Below, piece by piece: positions 24,639 through 34,781 of a stretch of 64,000 nt of DNA. This DNA comes from Cyclobacteriaceae bacterium. Lineage in GTDB: Bacteria > Bacteroidota > Bacteroidia > Cytophagales > Cyclobacteriaceae. The translations under genes were made by a program, and so were the position numbers. How positions within the stretch are numbered: the first letter of the stretch is position 1; each line of letters begins with the position of its first letter. Below the pieces are notes generated by a model, which was not told the DNA's origin, ran no database searches, and worked only from the letters and a program-made list of their open reading frames with translations. The DNA lies in assembly GCA_019638275.1 (NCBI GenBank), contig JAHBUC010000016.1, positions 1-64,000 of the forward strand. Direction: 5' to 3'.

Positions 24639-27600
24639 ATGAAGCAAAAAATTCTACACACGTTGCCTGATCGTGGAAAAGCACCTAGTATGATCAGGTT
24701 TTTGTCTCTTCTCTCCTTTACTCTCCTCTTTTCAGTCGCTGCGTCTGCCCAGTCAACTGTTCGAGGAAAAGTTACAGATGAGTCCGGATCGGGATTACCA
24801 GGCGTAAACATCCTGATCAAAGGAACAACGTCCGGAACTACCTCAGATGCAAATGGGGATTATAGTCTGGAGCTATCTTCAGGGGCTGATCAAGCCGTTC
24901 TGGTCTTTTCATTTATAGGTTATGAAACCCAGGAAGTGGTTGTTGGCGGTCGTGCAGTAGTAAATGTCAACATGGTTGTTAGCGCCCTTACCTTAGGTGA
25001 AGTGGTTGTTGTGGGATATGGAACACAGCGTAAAGCTGATGTAACAGGTTCGCTTGTATCCCTTAGTAGTGATGCCCTCAAAGAAGTACCGGTAGCAAAT
25101 TTGCAACAGGCACTCCAGGGAAGGTTGGCAGGTGTTGAAGTTCAACGAATCGGAACAGCCCCTGGGGCAACCGCCCGTATCAGGATCAGAGGTGAGCGCT
25201 CAGTATTGGGTTCAAACGATCCTTTGATTGTTTTGGATGGTATTCCATTTGAAGGAAACCTCAATGATATTAATCCAGATGAAATTACTTCGATAAACGT
25301 ATTGAAGGATGCTTCGGCAACAGCGATTTATGGCTCACGTGGGGCCAATGGTGTTATGCTTATTACTACACGTAGAGGCGAAGCAGGAGAAACCTCCTTA
25401 TCATATAGTAGTTACATTGGTGTAACAACGGTTGCCCGGAAATACCCGCTATTTAATGCAGAAGAATACCAGGCTATGCGTGACTACACTGGCGTATGGC
25501 CTTACAGACCAGAAGAAGTTGAAGGCATTGCATTAGGAAGGGATGTAGATTGGCAAGAGCTCATGTACCAAAATGGTTACATCACCAATCATAACTTAAC
25601 CATTACAGGTGGAACAGAAAAGGGATCATACTCTGTTAGCGGTGGCTATTTTAAAGAAACCACTGTTCTGCCCGAACAAGATTTTGAACGCTTCACTTTA
25701 CGAGTTTCAACAGACTCAAAAATCGGTGAGAAATTAAAAATTGGAATCACGAGCTTGAACTCGGTAAACTACTCCAACGGAACACAGTTTGTTAATCCAC
25801 AACCGGGAAACCCAGGAGCATTTGGTGGTGGCATCATGTACAATATTCTGGCAACAAGTCCCCTTATGCCTCCTTATACTCAAACAGGAGAAATATTTCC
25901 GGAACCATTCGGGAATCTTGATGATGCTTCTGCCAGTCTGAGCCCACTTTACATCAAAAGAAATAACAGCGACTGGGTAGACCGGGTAAGGAGATTACGC
26001 ACATTCAACAGCATGTATGCTGAATATAAGATACTTGATGGCCTCACTTACCGTTTTAACCTGGGATTGGAGTATGGCCAAACCAACTCTGCTCAATTTC
26101 AAGGTGAGGGTACGTACTTCAGAAAACTTGTTGATAATAGAGCCAGTGTAAGAAATAGTGAAAACTACTCATGGACAGCAGAGAACATCATTACTTACGA
26201 AAAAACTTTCGCAGAAGATCATCGCTTGACGTTTACCGGTCTTTACAGTGCACAACAAAGCAGAAGCTTCGCCACTCAAGCAACTAAAGATGCGATAACT
26301 GCAAATTTCATTGAATTCTATGACATGTCTCAGGCAGATCCTTCTCTTGCCCCGATATTGGGCGGTGGTGAGCAAACATGGGGCATCTTGTCATACATGG
26401 GGCGTGTAAACTATGCCTTTAAAGATCGCTATTTATTAACGGCTACATTCCGTAGAGATGGATCATCCCGATTGGCTAACAAATGGCATAACTATCCCGC
26501 CTTTGCATTAGCCTGGAATGCCATCAATGAATCGTTCTTACAGGATGTAAACTTTCTAAGCAACCTGAAAGTACGGGTTGGTTATGGTCAGACTTCAAAC
26601 CAATCGGTTGCTCCATATACGACACTTGGCGGAGTTGTTAATACAGTTGGAATTGCCGGGGGGACCGTACCTCTTCGTTACAATTACGGATCTACTCAGG
26701 TTTCCGGATACCTGGCTGCTCGTATTCCAGATACAACACTCGACTGGGAGTACACCAATACACTTAACATTGGTCTCGATTTCGGATTATTCGATGACCG
26801 TATTACTGGTAGCGTAGATTGGTATGATGCACAAACAACTAATCTACTTTTTAATTTGAGATTACCCATTAGTTCAGGTTACGAACAAGAATTCCAAACC
26901 AACATTGGCGGAATGGAGAATAAAGGAGTTGAAGTGGTGCTGAGCGGTAAGGCTTTGAAACTATCAAATGGCTTTACTTGGGACATTGACCTTAACTGGT
27001 ATCTCAATCGTAACAAGTTAACAAAGTATTTACCAGGCGTTACACAAAATATTGCAGAAGGTTTATTTGTCGGTCATCCGATTACTGCCATTTATGATTA
27101 TGAAAAGATCGGTATCTGGCAACAAGGCGAAGATGCCGCTGCCTACGGCCAACTACCTGGTTCCATCAAATTCAGAGATCAGGACGAAAATGGAGTAATT
27201 GATGCCAATGACAGAGCAATCATTGGAAGTCAGCAAGCGGATTGGCAAGGTGGTATCACCAACCGATTTACCTTCAAGGGATTCGACATGTCGTTTGTAG
27301 TCTATGTTAGACAAGGCGGAACGCTGTTAAGTTACCTGCATGCTCCCAACGGTGCATACTTAACCAATCTCACAGGCCAACGCAGCGGTTTGAAAGTAGA
27401 TTACTGGACGCCTGAAAATCCAACCAATGAATTCCCTGCACCTGGCGCTGCGCTTCCTGGAGGTGCCGCCACAGCATGGACAACATTGGCTTACTATGAT
27501 GCATCTTTTGCGCGAGTAAGAAGCATTAATTTGGGATATACAATTCCTAAATCAATTGCCAGCCGAATTAAGGCGCAAAACGCCCGCGTTTACTTCACAG

Positions 27601-27800
27601 CTCAAAATCCATTCTTGCTATGGAGTCCATATGTGTTTAAACACAATGGTGTAGACCCTGAACCAACAGGACAAGGGGGCACGGGTATAGTGGCCACAGG
27701 TGGCAACTTCAGAACAGGAGGCAATAACCCCGCACTTGTAATCTCAGCTTCAACGCCACCAACAAGATCGTTCATTGTAGGATTAAACCTGACGTTTTAA
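24639..27800 (+). CDS. SusC-like TonB-dependent outer membrane receptor (xylan locus)
   Basis: A 1053-residue SusC/RagA-type importer for oligosaccharides. After the signal peptide (ending SVAASAQ) come a carboxypeptidase-like regulatory beta-sandwich (VRGKVTDESGSGLPGVNILIKGT onward, about 40-115), the TonB box region and plug (VVVVGYGTQRKADVTGS; NVLKDASATAIYGSRGANGVMLITT) and a 22-strand barrel to the terminal aromatic residue. The start at 24639 gives a long n-region; the ATG at 24690 (MIRFLSLLSF) would give a more ordinary signal peptide. SusD follows after 11 bp. With xylanases downstream, the cargo is most likely xylo-oligosaccharides. There is no STN domain, so sigma-factor signalling is not indicated. 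Confidence 0.95.
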   Translation: MKQKILHTLPDRGKAPSMIRFLSLLSFTLLFSVAASAQSTVRGKVTDESGSGLPGVNILIKGTTSGTTSDANGDYSLELSSGADQAVLVFSFIGYETQEVVVGGRAVVNVNMVVSALTLGEVVVVGYGTQRKADVTGSLVSLSSDALKEVPVANLQQALQGRLAGVEVQRIGTAPGATARIRIRGERSVLGSNDPLIVLDGIPFEGNLNDINPDEITSINVLKDASATAIYGSRGANGVMLITTRRGEAGETSLSYSSYIGVTTVARKYPLFNAEEYQAMRDYTGVWPYRPEEVEGIALGRDVDWQELMYQNGYITNHNLTITGGTEKGSYSVSGGYFKETTVLPEQDFERFTLRVSTDSKIGEKLKIGITSLNSVNYSNGTQFVNPQPGNPGAFGGGIMYNILATSPLMPPYTQTGEIFPEPFGNLDDASASLSPLYIKRNNSDWVDRVRRLRTFNSMYAEYKILDGLTYRFNLGLEYGQTNSAQFQGEGTYFRKLVDNRASVRNSENYSWTAENIITYEKTFAEDHRLTFTGLYSAQQSRSFATQATKDAITANFIEFYDMSQADPSLAPILGGGEQTWGILSYMGRVNYAFKDRYLLTATFRRDGSSRLANKWHNYPAFALAWNAINESFLQDVNFLSNLKVRVGYGQTSNQSVAPYTTLGGVVNTVGIAGGTVPLRYNYGSTQVSGYLAARIPDTTLDWEYTNTLNIGLDFGLFDDRITGSVDWYDAQTTNLLFNLRLPISSGYEQEFQTNIGGMENKGVEVVLSGKALKLSNGFTWDIDLNWYLNRNKLTKYLPGVTQNIAEGLFVGHPITAIYDYEKIGIWQQGEDAAAYGQLPGSIKFRDQDENGVIDANDRAIIGSQQADWQGGITNRFTFKGFDMSFVVYVRQGGTLLSYLHAPNGAYLTNLTGQRSGLKVDYWTPENPTNEFPAPGAALPGGAATAWTTLAYYDASFARVRSINLGYTIPKSIASRIKAQNARVYFTAQNPFLLWSPYVFKHNGVDPEPTGQGGTGIVATGGNFRTGGNNPALVISASTPPTRSFIVGLNLTF

Positions 27801-27811
27801 CTGATACTAAC

Positions 27812-29710
27812 ATGATCGTTATGAAAAAATATAAAATATTCACATTGATAACTGCAGCACTCATGGTTGTATCCCAGAGCTGCAATGACATTCTCGATGA
27901 GAACCCGAAGACAACCTTTACAACAGATTATTTTAAAACTGCGCAAGGTTATCAGGATGGGTTAAACGCTGCTTATTCGTATTTGCGTTTCCAATACGGA
28001 TCAAACCCAGCACTTGGTCTAAACATAACAGGTACTGATGAGTTTACATTCGGGCCAGAACCCAATTATAATCCCTCAGGTGACAACCAACCCCACAAAC
28101 TGTTAGGCACTTACGATGTTACACCGCAGGCCGGCTATTTGGGAATTACCTTTAACCGCACATTCCCGGTAATCAATACGCTAAATGGTTTGGTTGCTTT
28201 CGCTTCGCAGGTACCAACATTTACAGAACAACAGCGTAATGAATCCCTTGCCCAGGCTCGGTACCTGCGCGCGCACTACTACTACTTGCTAGTTGGTCAG
28301 TTTGGCGCAGTCCCTTTGGACCTTGGAAGTGGAGAGTTGGCTCTCAATACCCTACCCTTTTTAGGTTTCAATCGCGGTAGCGCTGAAGCGCGTGAAGAGC
28401 TGCTCGCCAAGAATTACCAGGTAATGATTGATGACCTTACTTTTGCAGCGGCCAATCTTCCTACGCAAAGAAATCCAGGAGAATTCAGATTGTTCAAGGC
28501 TGTAGCTTATCACTTGTTGGCTAAAGTCTATCTCGCAAGATCGTACTCATCGGTAGCACAGGCAAACGATGCACAGGCTGCCTTTGATGCGGCTAATGAG
28601 GTTGTGTCTAAACTTGGTGTTTATGGGGTAGCGCTTCAACAAGACTTTGCAGAAGTTTTCAGACAAGGAAATGATTACAACAGCGAGATATTATTTGCTG
28701 CGGAACGTATCCCACTTGAGTATGTTAACAATGGCTATTTGAATGCCAATGCTGATGGTATTGGTGATGGTGAGAATATGGCATCAAACTGCTTTACCAG
28801 CAACTATGAACAACCCGTACTCCAAACGCCAGCCGGACTGGATATTATTGATGGCCGACCGCTTGCATTTCAGCGACCACTAAGAAAACTGGCCCCAACA
28901 CGTTGGTTAACCAATGTTGCCTTTTCGGATAAAACGAACGACAGCCGTTACCATAATTCTTTCCGCACGTTGTGGACAGCCGCTACTCAAAACGCATCTG
29001 GAAGCACCAACTACAATAATTTTATAACCATGCTAACCAATAATGGCTTAGCACTTGGTGATACCGCATTTTACCTGGCCGACACGCCCGCCCAAGCTGC
29101 TGAAATGGGGGTAAGTGGTGCCAATCCATTTGGCACAAAATACTACCGGGTGTATTCATCGGCTAATTGGTATAGCAATCAACTCTACCCAGGTCCTCCG
29201 GCTCCCTCAAATACAATTCTTGTTTATCCTTCATTGAAAAAATTTGCGGATGCACAACGTGCCAGCCCTAACGGGTCTTCAGGCAGGCCCATGCCCATTT
29301 TCAGGCTGGCCGAAACTTATTTATTGGCAGCCGAAGCAGCTTTCAAGCTTGGAAACAATGGCGTTGCTGCAAACCTGATTAATGAAGTAAGGAGACGTGC
29401 TGCATTCAGACCGGGTCTATCACCCGCAGAACTAGCTACCCGAAGAACAGCAATGGAAATAACCGCTGGCGACATAACCCTTGATTTTATACTGGATGAA
29501 CGCGCCCGTGAATTGGCCGGTGAAGGTGGAAGATGGACTGACCTTGCGTTACGGGGTGAAACCGTATTTCTAAACCGGGTAAAACTCAATGAAGACGTAC
29601 TGGCAGCAAACCGAGTTGAAGCCAAACACAGGTTGCGTCCAATTCCACAATCGCAATTGGATGCGATAAATGATACCGATAAACAGAAGTATCAAAACCC
29701 AGGATATTAA
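27812..29710 (+). CDS. SusD/RagB-family lipoprotein (xylan locus)
   Basis: A 632-residue SusD-type glycan-binding lid of the SusC pore. Lipobox SQSC with Cys24 counted from 27812 (start at the ATG of MKKYKIF, 27821, is equally possible). The N-terminal part (ILDENPKTTFTTDYFKTAQGYQDGLNAAYSYLR) and the C-terminal RagB region (FRLAETYLLAAEAAFKLG, NEVRRRAAF, DFILDERARELAGEGGRWTDLALRGE) are typical. The end LRPIPQSQLDAINDTDKQKYQNPGY is the family's usual terminus. It is longer than average SusD proteins. It is the second gene of the operon. Confidence 0.95.
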   Translation: MIVMKKYKIFTLITAALMVVSQSCNDILDENPKTTFTTDYFKTAQGYQDGLNAAYSYLRFQYGSNPALGLNITGTDEFTFGPEPNYNPSGDNQPHKLLGTYDVTPQAGYLGITFNRTFPVINTLNGLVAFASQVPTFTEQQRNESLAQARYLRAHYYYLLVGQFGAVPLDLGSGELALNTLPFLGFNRGSAEAREELLAKNYQVMIDDLTFAAANLPTQRNPGEFRLFKAVAYHLLAKVYLARSYSSVAQANDAQAAFDAANEVVSKLGVYGVALQQDFAEVFRQGNDYNSEILFAAERIPLEYVNNGYLNANADGIGDGENMASNCFTSNYEQPVLQTPAGLDIIDGRPLAFQRPLRKLAPTRWLTNVAFSDKTNDSRYHNSFRTLWTAATQNASGSTNYNNFITMLTNNGLALGDTAFYLADTPAQAAEMGVSGANPFGTKYYRVYSSANWYSNQLYPGPPAPSNTILVYPSLKKFADAQRASPNGSSGRPMPIFRLAETYLLAAEAAFKLGNNGVAANLINEVRRRAAFRPGLSPAELATRRTAMEITAGDITLDFILDERARELAGEGGRWTDLALRGETVFLNRVKLNEDVLAANRVEAKHRLRPIPQSQLDAINDTDKQKYQNPGY

Positions 29711-29729
29711 AAACGTAAAACGAATCGCT

Positions 29730-30830
29730 ATGAAATCAAAAAGATTAATACTTAACCTGTTCGTTTGTGTAGTGGTGCTGTTTACCACGCGCTGTAGCGA
29801 TGATGAAGGAATTACATTCAACATGAAGGATGTAAGTTCAAGAATCACTGGTTTCAGCAATCCGAAGACAGGTCCTGGAGCAGAGCTTACCATCAATGGT
29901 TCGCAGCTTCAGAATGTACAACGCATATTTATTGGTAATGAGCGCGTGCTATCCAAAGACTTTATCAGTCATACTGAATCGGCAATTACGTTCAATGTTC
30001 CCACTACTGTTGAAGTTCACACAGATGGCACATTGACTGATGTTTTAGTTGTCTTTTCTGGTGCAGAACGGGCGTTTACAGAAATTGAAGTGGTACCGCT
30101 ACAGGCGATCAGCAGCTTCACCCCCTACTCCGCCACTGCCGGTGAAACCATAACGCTAATTGGTGTGAATTTCGACTTGGTATCCAGCGTGAAACTTGGT
30201 GACGTGAATGCAACGATAACATCGCAAACGCCAATCCTGATCAAGTTTACCATGCCTGCAGGAGCTACCACAGGTAAGATAACTTTAAGCGGTGAAGCGG
30301 GTAGTTCAAAAAGTTCCGCTGATCTGGTGGCATGCTCCGGCTCACCCGGCTCGCCCGACTGTGCTACAGCGCTAAACCTAAACAGTGGACTGGAGTTAGG
30401 TGACGGTGATGATTTTACCAACTGGGGCAAATGGAATGGTGGCGGATTTCAGGTTGCGACAACCGTACCGGGCGAATACTATAGAGGTAACCGTGCACTT
30501 AAAGTAATTCGTGATGGATCACTCGGCAGCGGACAGTGGCGCATTCAATTTGTCTCTGATCCTGTTGCAACTGAAATTGGAGCCTCCTATACTGTTTATA
30601 TATGGGCAAGGGCGGCCGTGGCTAATGCCGGATTTAGAGTATCGCTTAATCCAGACACTGGCTTTTACCCAGGTGATGTAGCTGTAACAACCCAATGGCA
30701 GCAATTTAGTTTTGTAATTCCTGGCGAACGCATTCAAAATGAATTAACGCGTATTGTGCTTGATCTGAATGGCACCAATACAGCGGTAACTACATTTTAT
30801 ATTGACGACATAAAAGTGATTAAGAATTAG
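29730..30830 (+). CDS. Surface glycan-binding lipoprotein with IPT/TIG domains and CBM-like C-terminus
   Basis: About 366 residues from the ATG at 29730, the first good start after the SusD stop. Signal peptide II with lipobox Cys22 (TTRCSDDEG). Two IPT/TIG immunoglobulin-like domains follow (about 38-120 and 125-205, with ISSFTPYSATAGETITLIGVNF typical), then a carbohydrate-binding jelly roll of the CBM4/9 kind (about 230-366: NSGLELGDGDDFTNWGKWNG, YTVYIWARAA, TTFYIDDIKVIKN). This is the usual design of the third PUL gene, a surface glycan-binding protein that holds xylan for SusCD and the xylanases. It ends before a hairpin that may lower expression of downstream enzymes. Confidence 0.88.
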   Translation: MKSKRLILNLFVCVVVLFTTRCSDDEGITFNMKDVSSRITGFSNPKTGPGAELTINGSQLQNVQRIFIGNERVLSKDFISHTESAITFNVPTTVEVHTDGTLTDVLVVFSGAERAFTEIEVVPLQAISSFTPYSATAGETITLIGVNFDLVSSVKLGDVNATITSQTPILIKFTMPAGATTGKITLSGEAGSSKSSADLVACSGSPGSPDCATALNLNSGLELGDGDDFTNWGKWNGGGFQVATTVPGEYYRGNRALKVIRDGSLGSGQWRIQFVSDPVATEIGASYTVYIWARAAVANAGFRVSLNPDTGFYPGDVAVTTQWQQFSFVIPGERIQNELTRIVLDLNGTNTAVTTFYIDDIKVIKN

Positions 30831-30852
30831 GATTTTTGTTAGGTTTAGTATT

Positions 30853-30890
30853 AGCCTCAATCGCGCCCAAAAAGGCGCGATTGGCTTTTA
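30853..30890 (+). terminator. Internal terminator/attenuator hairpin in the xylan operon
   Basis: AGCC..AATCGCGCC pairs with GGCGCGATTGGCT (2-base bulge), loop of As, followed by TTTTA. It lies between the glycan-binding protein and the first xylanase and may split the operon into a highly expressed binding part and a less expressed enzyme part. Confidence 0.65.
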
Positions 30891-30908
30891 ATCGAATGCA
30901 TTACAGAC

Positions 30909-32192
30909 ATGAAGAAATCTTTACTTAAATTTTTAAACTCGGCACTTGTTGCATTATTCGTTTTGTGGATGTTCTCCAGTCCAACACATGGACAGATTGC
31001 GGATGGAAAATGTAAATTTTTAGGTAATGTGATCAGCAACAGCGTACCACCAACCTTTAATACATACTGGAATCAGGTAACGCCCGAAAATTCAGGCAAG
31101 TGGGGATCAGTAGAAGCTACACGTGATGTGATGAATTGGGCTGCACTCGATATTGCCTATAATCATGCAAAAAACAACGGGCTCCCCTTTAAGCAACATA
31201 CTTTTGTTTGGGGGCAACAGCAACCTGCATGGATCACAGCATTGATGAATGACACATCCATACCCATTCAAGAACGCTACGAGCAAGTACGTGAAGAAGT
31301 TGAAGAATGGATAAGGTTATACTGCGAACGCTATCCCGGCACAGATTACATTGATGTGGTTAATGAACCCTTTCACGCTACCCCCTCCTACGACCTGGCC
31401 CTTGGCTCAGGATGGAACTGGGTGATCTGGGCTTTTCAGAAAGCCAGAGAACACTGCCCCAACGCCAAACTTATCTTGAATGATTACAGCATCATCAATG
31501 TGGATGCTGCTACCAATGACTACCTCGCTTTGGTAAATCTCTTGAAAGCTCAGAGTCTTATCGATGGCATTGGTATACAATGCCACCGCTTTGAAGTGGA
31601 AAACACACCGGTTAATACACTGAAAAATAATCTCGATAAGCTTGCCACCTCCGGCTTGCCGATATACATCACAGAATTTGATATTGGAAATTACGATAAC
31701 ACAAGTACGGGTAATCCGACAACCGATGACAATATCCAACTTGAAATTTATCAAAGCGTTTTTCCAGTACTGTGGACCCACCCTGCCGTTCAGGGAATTA
31801 CCATCTGGGGATACCTTCAAGGTCAAACCTGGCAATCCACGGCACACTTGCTCCGCAGCAATGGTACGGAGCGGCCAGCTTTAACCTGGCTTAAATCCTA
31901 TGTTCCATCCGTATCGGGAGGTTCGTTTTGCTTGACAACAAGCATTGAAAATGAAATGATGAACTTAAAAGTATTTCCAAATCCTTCCCATACAGGAAAG
32001 TTTGTTGTTGAATCCAATGATCAAGATTTGACAATTTCCATTCGCAACATGCAAGACAAAGTAATTCATAAACAAATTGTTTTGGCCAATAAGCCCACTG
32101 AAATAGAGCTCGATGAACCCTCTGGAATCCTCCTATTGGAGATATTTAATGGCAAGCAGACTTCGTTTAAAAAAATCATTGTGCAGAAATAG
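30909..32192 (+). CDS. Secreted GH10 endo-1,4-beta-xylanase with T9SS tail
   Basis: A 427-residue retaining endoxylanase. Signal peptide 1-29 (ending THGQ), GH10 barrel about 35-345, acid/base E153 in DYIDVVNEPF and nucleophile E256 in PIYITEFDIG. The C-terminal 80 residues (MNLKVFPNPSHTGKFVVES to FKKIIVQK) form a type A type IX secretion sorting domain, so this enzyme is exported by T9SS and attached or released at the cell surface. It stands first among the enzymes of the xylan operon, after a hairpin. It should make the first cuts in the xylan backbone. GH30 follows 6 bp downstream. Confidence 0.95.
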   Translation: MKKSLLKFLNSALVALFVLWMFSSPTHGQIADGKCKFLGNVISNSVPPTFNTYWNQVTPENSGKWGSVEATRDVMNWAALDIAYNHAKNNGLPFKQHTFVWGQQQPAWITALMNDTSIPIQERYEQVREEVEEWIRLYCERYPGTDYIDVVNEPFHATPSYDLALGSGWNWVIWAFQKAREHCPNAKLILNDYSIINVDAATNDYLALVNLLKAQSLIDGIGIQCHRFEVENTPVNTLKNNLDKLATSGLPIYITEFDIGNYDNTSTGNPTTDDNIQLEIYQSVFPVLWTHPAVQGITIWGYLQGQTWQSTAHLLRSNGTERPALTWLKSYVPSVSGGSFCLTTSIENEMMNLKVFPNPSHTGKFVVESNDQDLTISIRNMQDKVIHKQIVLANKPTEIELDEPSGILLLEIFNGKQTSFKKIIVQK

Positions 32193-32198
32193 ATAATC

Positions 32199-33506
32199 AT
32201 GAACCTGACTACCACCGGATACAAAATTCTTGTCTACTCCAGCTTATTACTCGTGGGGTTTGTAGCATGCGATAAAAACAACGAACCATCACCAGCTCAA
32301 AAAATTCCACCAAAAATACTTTCCATTGATCCAACCACAACCTACCAAACCATTGCAGGTTTTGGTGGAGCTAACCAAATGTGGGGAACAACATTTCCAA
32401 CAGCCAACGATATGAAACTGGCGTTTGGAACGGATGAAACAGATCTTGGACTAAGTATTTTCCGTGTGCGTGTTGCCTCTAATCCCAGCGAGTGGCCACT
32501 GATTGTAAATGTAATTAAGGAAGCAAAGAAACATGGCGCCAAAATACAGGCCTCTCCCTGGTCGCCACCAGCTGCTTTGAAAAGTAACGGCAGCGATGTT
32601 GGCGGTTATCTTCCTGAGGAAAATTACGAAGCCTTTGCTGACCATCTGAACGATTACATTTCCTATATGGCATCACAAAATGCCGACATCGATGTGATCT
32701 CCATTCAAAATGAACCCGACATTCAGGTAAGTTATGAATCGTGTGATTGGAGTTCGGCCCAAATGAGGAACTTCCTCAAGCATTATGGGCATCTTATCAA
32801 TACCAAACTGGCTGCACCTGAGTCATTTAATTTCAATCAGTCATTAACGAACGACATGCTAAACGATACAGATGCTGCCGCGAACATGGACGTTGTTGCC
32901 GGACACATCTATGGCAGCGGCCTTGCTCCCTTCCCACTCGCTGAATCAAAAGGAAAAGAAATCTGGATGACCGAATACCTGATGAACCTGAACACCGGTA
33001 ATGCAGGCGCTCCGGCATGGACATCTTACAGCGAGGATGCCAAATGGAACGAAACCATGCAAATGCTGAATACGATGCACCAAGCCATGATGCACAACTG
33101 GAATGCCTATATCTGGTGGTATCTGAAACGGTATTACTCCTTTCTTGGTGATGGTACAAATGGAACAGTGTCGGGTGAGATTTTGAAAAGAGGCCATGCA
33201 TTCGCCCACTTTTCAAAATTCATACGACCGGGCTTTGTGCGAATAAAAACTGAATTCGTAACATCCGAAGCACTTATCTCAGCTTACAAAAACGATGATC
33301 AAACTGTAATTGTATTAATCAATCCAGGCACGGTGGCTATTACCAACATCGGACTAAAAATAGCTGGTCAATCTCCCTCCTCTGCTACGCAATATGTTAC
33401 TACGCTTTCGTCAAACAGAGAAAAAACAACTTTACAACTACAGGATTCGAACCTTATCATAGCGCTTGCTCCCAAGAGTGTTACAACGATTGTGGTTGAC
33501 AATTAA
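32199..33506 (+). CDS. GH30 subfamily 8 glucuronoxylanase lipoprotein
   Basis: A 435-residue lipoprotein (lipobox FVAC, Cys24). The GH30_8 hallmarks are present: ISIQNEPDIQVSYESCDWS with acid/base E172 and MTEYL with nucleophile E259, plus the side beta-domain to the C-terminus (HFSKFIRPGFVRI). The stretch IWWYLKRYYS places W307, R311 and Y313 where known GH30_8 enzymes bind the 4-O-methylglucuronate side group, so it should cut glucuronoxylan relative to that group. This links the xylan operon to the uronate genes upstream. It probably sits on the cell surface. The next gene begins 189 bp later; that gap holds no gene or clear element. Confidence 0.92.
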   Translation: MNLTTTGYKILVYSSLLLVGFVACDKNNEPSPAQKIPPKILSIDPTTTYQTIAGFGGANQMWGTTFPTANDMKLAFGTDETDLGLSIFRVRVASNPSEWPLIVNVIKEAKKHGAKIQASPWSPPAALKSNGSDVGGYLPEENYEAFADHLNDYISYMASQNADIDVISIQNEPDIQVSYESCDWSSAQMRNFLKHYGHLINTKLAAPESFNFNQSLTNDMLNDTDAAANMDVVAGHIYGSGLAPFPLAESKGKEIWMTEYLMNLNTGNAGAPAWTSYSEDAKWNETMQMLNTMHQAMMHNWNAYIWWYLKRYYSFLGDGTNGTVSGEILKRGHAFAHFSKFIRPGFVRIKTEFVTSEALISAYKNDDQTVIVLINPGTVAITNIGLKIAGQSPSSATQYVTTLSSNREKTTLQLQDSNLIIALAPKSVTTIVVDN

Positions 33507-33695
33507 TTTGTTGTGGAAGAGGGTAATAGGTAAATGGGTCATTTATGGTGGGTAAATAAACCAAGTAAAGCTTGTGTTGTATTGAGATAGCAAAAAGTTA
33601 CAAAGAGAGGACTCCAGGCTGGAATTAAATAGTAATTTCAAAACAAGTCTCGGTGAGCAACCAAATAATATTCAAATAATTTAAACAAATAGAGC

Positions 33696-34781
33696 ATGAC
33701 AAAATTCCACTTACCGTCAATCATTTTGCTAGCCGCTGCGGCAGCATTCACGGGTTGTAGTAAACCATCTTCACAAGAAGCTGAACAAGCCGAAGAAACT
33801 ACCGAAAAGAAAACAGAACCAATCTCCCAGCCTTTGGTCAGTCATATTTACACAGCTGATCCATCGGCACATGTGTTCAATGGAAAAATTTACATCTATC
33901 CATCGCATGACGTTGAAGCCGGTATACCACAAGATGATCTTGGCTCACATTTCGATATGCGAGATTACCATGTATTCTCGATGGATGAAGCAGATGGCGA
34001 AGTAACCGACCATGGTGTTGCCCTTGACATCAAAGATGTACCCTGGGCCGGTCGGCAGATGTGGGCGCCTGATGCAGCATTCGCTAATGATACATACTAC
34101 CTGTACTTTCCTGTAAAGGACAAAGAAGATGTATTCCGTCTTGGCGTGGCTACCAGTAAAAAACCGGAAGGGCCTTTTGTTGCCGAAAAGGAACCCATTA
34201 AAAATAGCTTCAGCATCGACCCTGCGATATTTAAAGATGATGATGGCGTTTACTACATGTACTTTGGCGGCATCTGGGGTGGACAACTACAACGTTGGGA
34301 TAACAACCAGTATAACCCAGATGGACAAAATCGTAATGGAGATGAGCAAGCTATTCTTCCGCGAATTGCCAGACTATCGAAAGACATGAAAAGCTTTACT
34401 GAAGAAGTTAAGGAGGTGAAACTCGTTGATCAAAACGGAAACCTGTTTACTGAAAGTCAGAACGACAAACGATTCTTTGAGGCTGCCTGGGTACATAAGT
34501 ATAATGGCAAGTATTATTTCTCCTACTCTACCGGAGATACATACAACATTTGCTACGCAACTGGTGATTCACCTTATGGACCATTCACCTATCAAGGGGT
34601 AATACTGGAGCCGGTTCAAGGCTGGACCAATCACCACTCCATCGCTGAGTTCAAAGGCAAGTGGTATCTCTTCTATCACGATGTCCAGCTGTCAGGACAA
34701 ACACACCTACGCAATATCAAGGTTACAGAATTGACATATAATGAAGACGGCAGTATTCAAACCATAACACCTTATCAATAA
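33696..34781 (+). CDS. GH43 (subfamily 1-like) beta-xylosidase lipoprotein
   Basis: A 361-residue five-bladed propeller hydrolase with lipobox FTGC (Cys21) and an acidic linker (about 25-45). The catalytic triad is visible: base D55 in YTADPSAHVFNGKIYIYPSHD, pKa-modulating D175 in SFSIDPAIFKDDDG and acid E262 in RFFEAAWVHKYNGKYY. The DPSAHVFNGKIYIYPSHD block points to subfamily 1, mostly beta-xylosidases. No accessory domain. The stop codon overlaps the next start by one base (TAATG), so it is coupled to the second GH10. Confidence 0.92.
   Translation: MTKFHLPSIILLAAAAAFTGCSKPSSQEAEQAEETTEKKTEPISQPLVSHIYTADPSAHVFNGKIYIYPSHDVEAGIPQDDLGSHFDMRDYHVFSMDEADGEVTDHGVALDIKDVPWAGRQMWAPDAAFANDTYYLYFPVKDKEDVFRLGVATSKKPEGPFVAEKEPIKNSFSIDPAIFKDDDGVYYMYFGGIWGGQLQRWDNNQYNPDGQNRNGDEQAILPRIARLSKDMKSFTEEVKEVKLVDQNGNLFTESQNDKRFFEAAWVHKYNGKYYFSYSTGDTYNICYATGDSPYGPFTYQGVILEPVQGWTNHHSIAEFKGKWYLFYHDVQLSGQTHLRNIKVTELTYNEDGSIQTITPYQ

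Noticed and set aside
31407..31847. 146-residue reverse frame inside the GH10 gene
   Set aside because: Fully antisense to a convincing xylanase and without recognisable domain.
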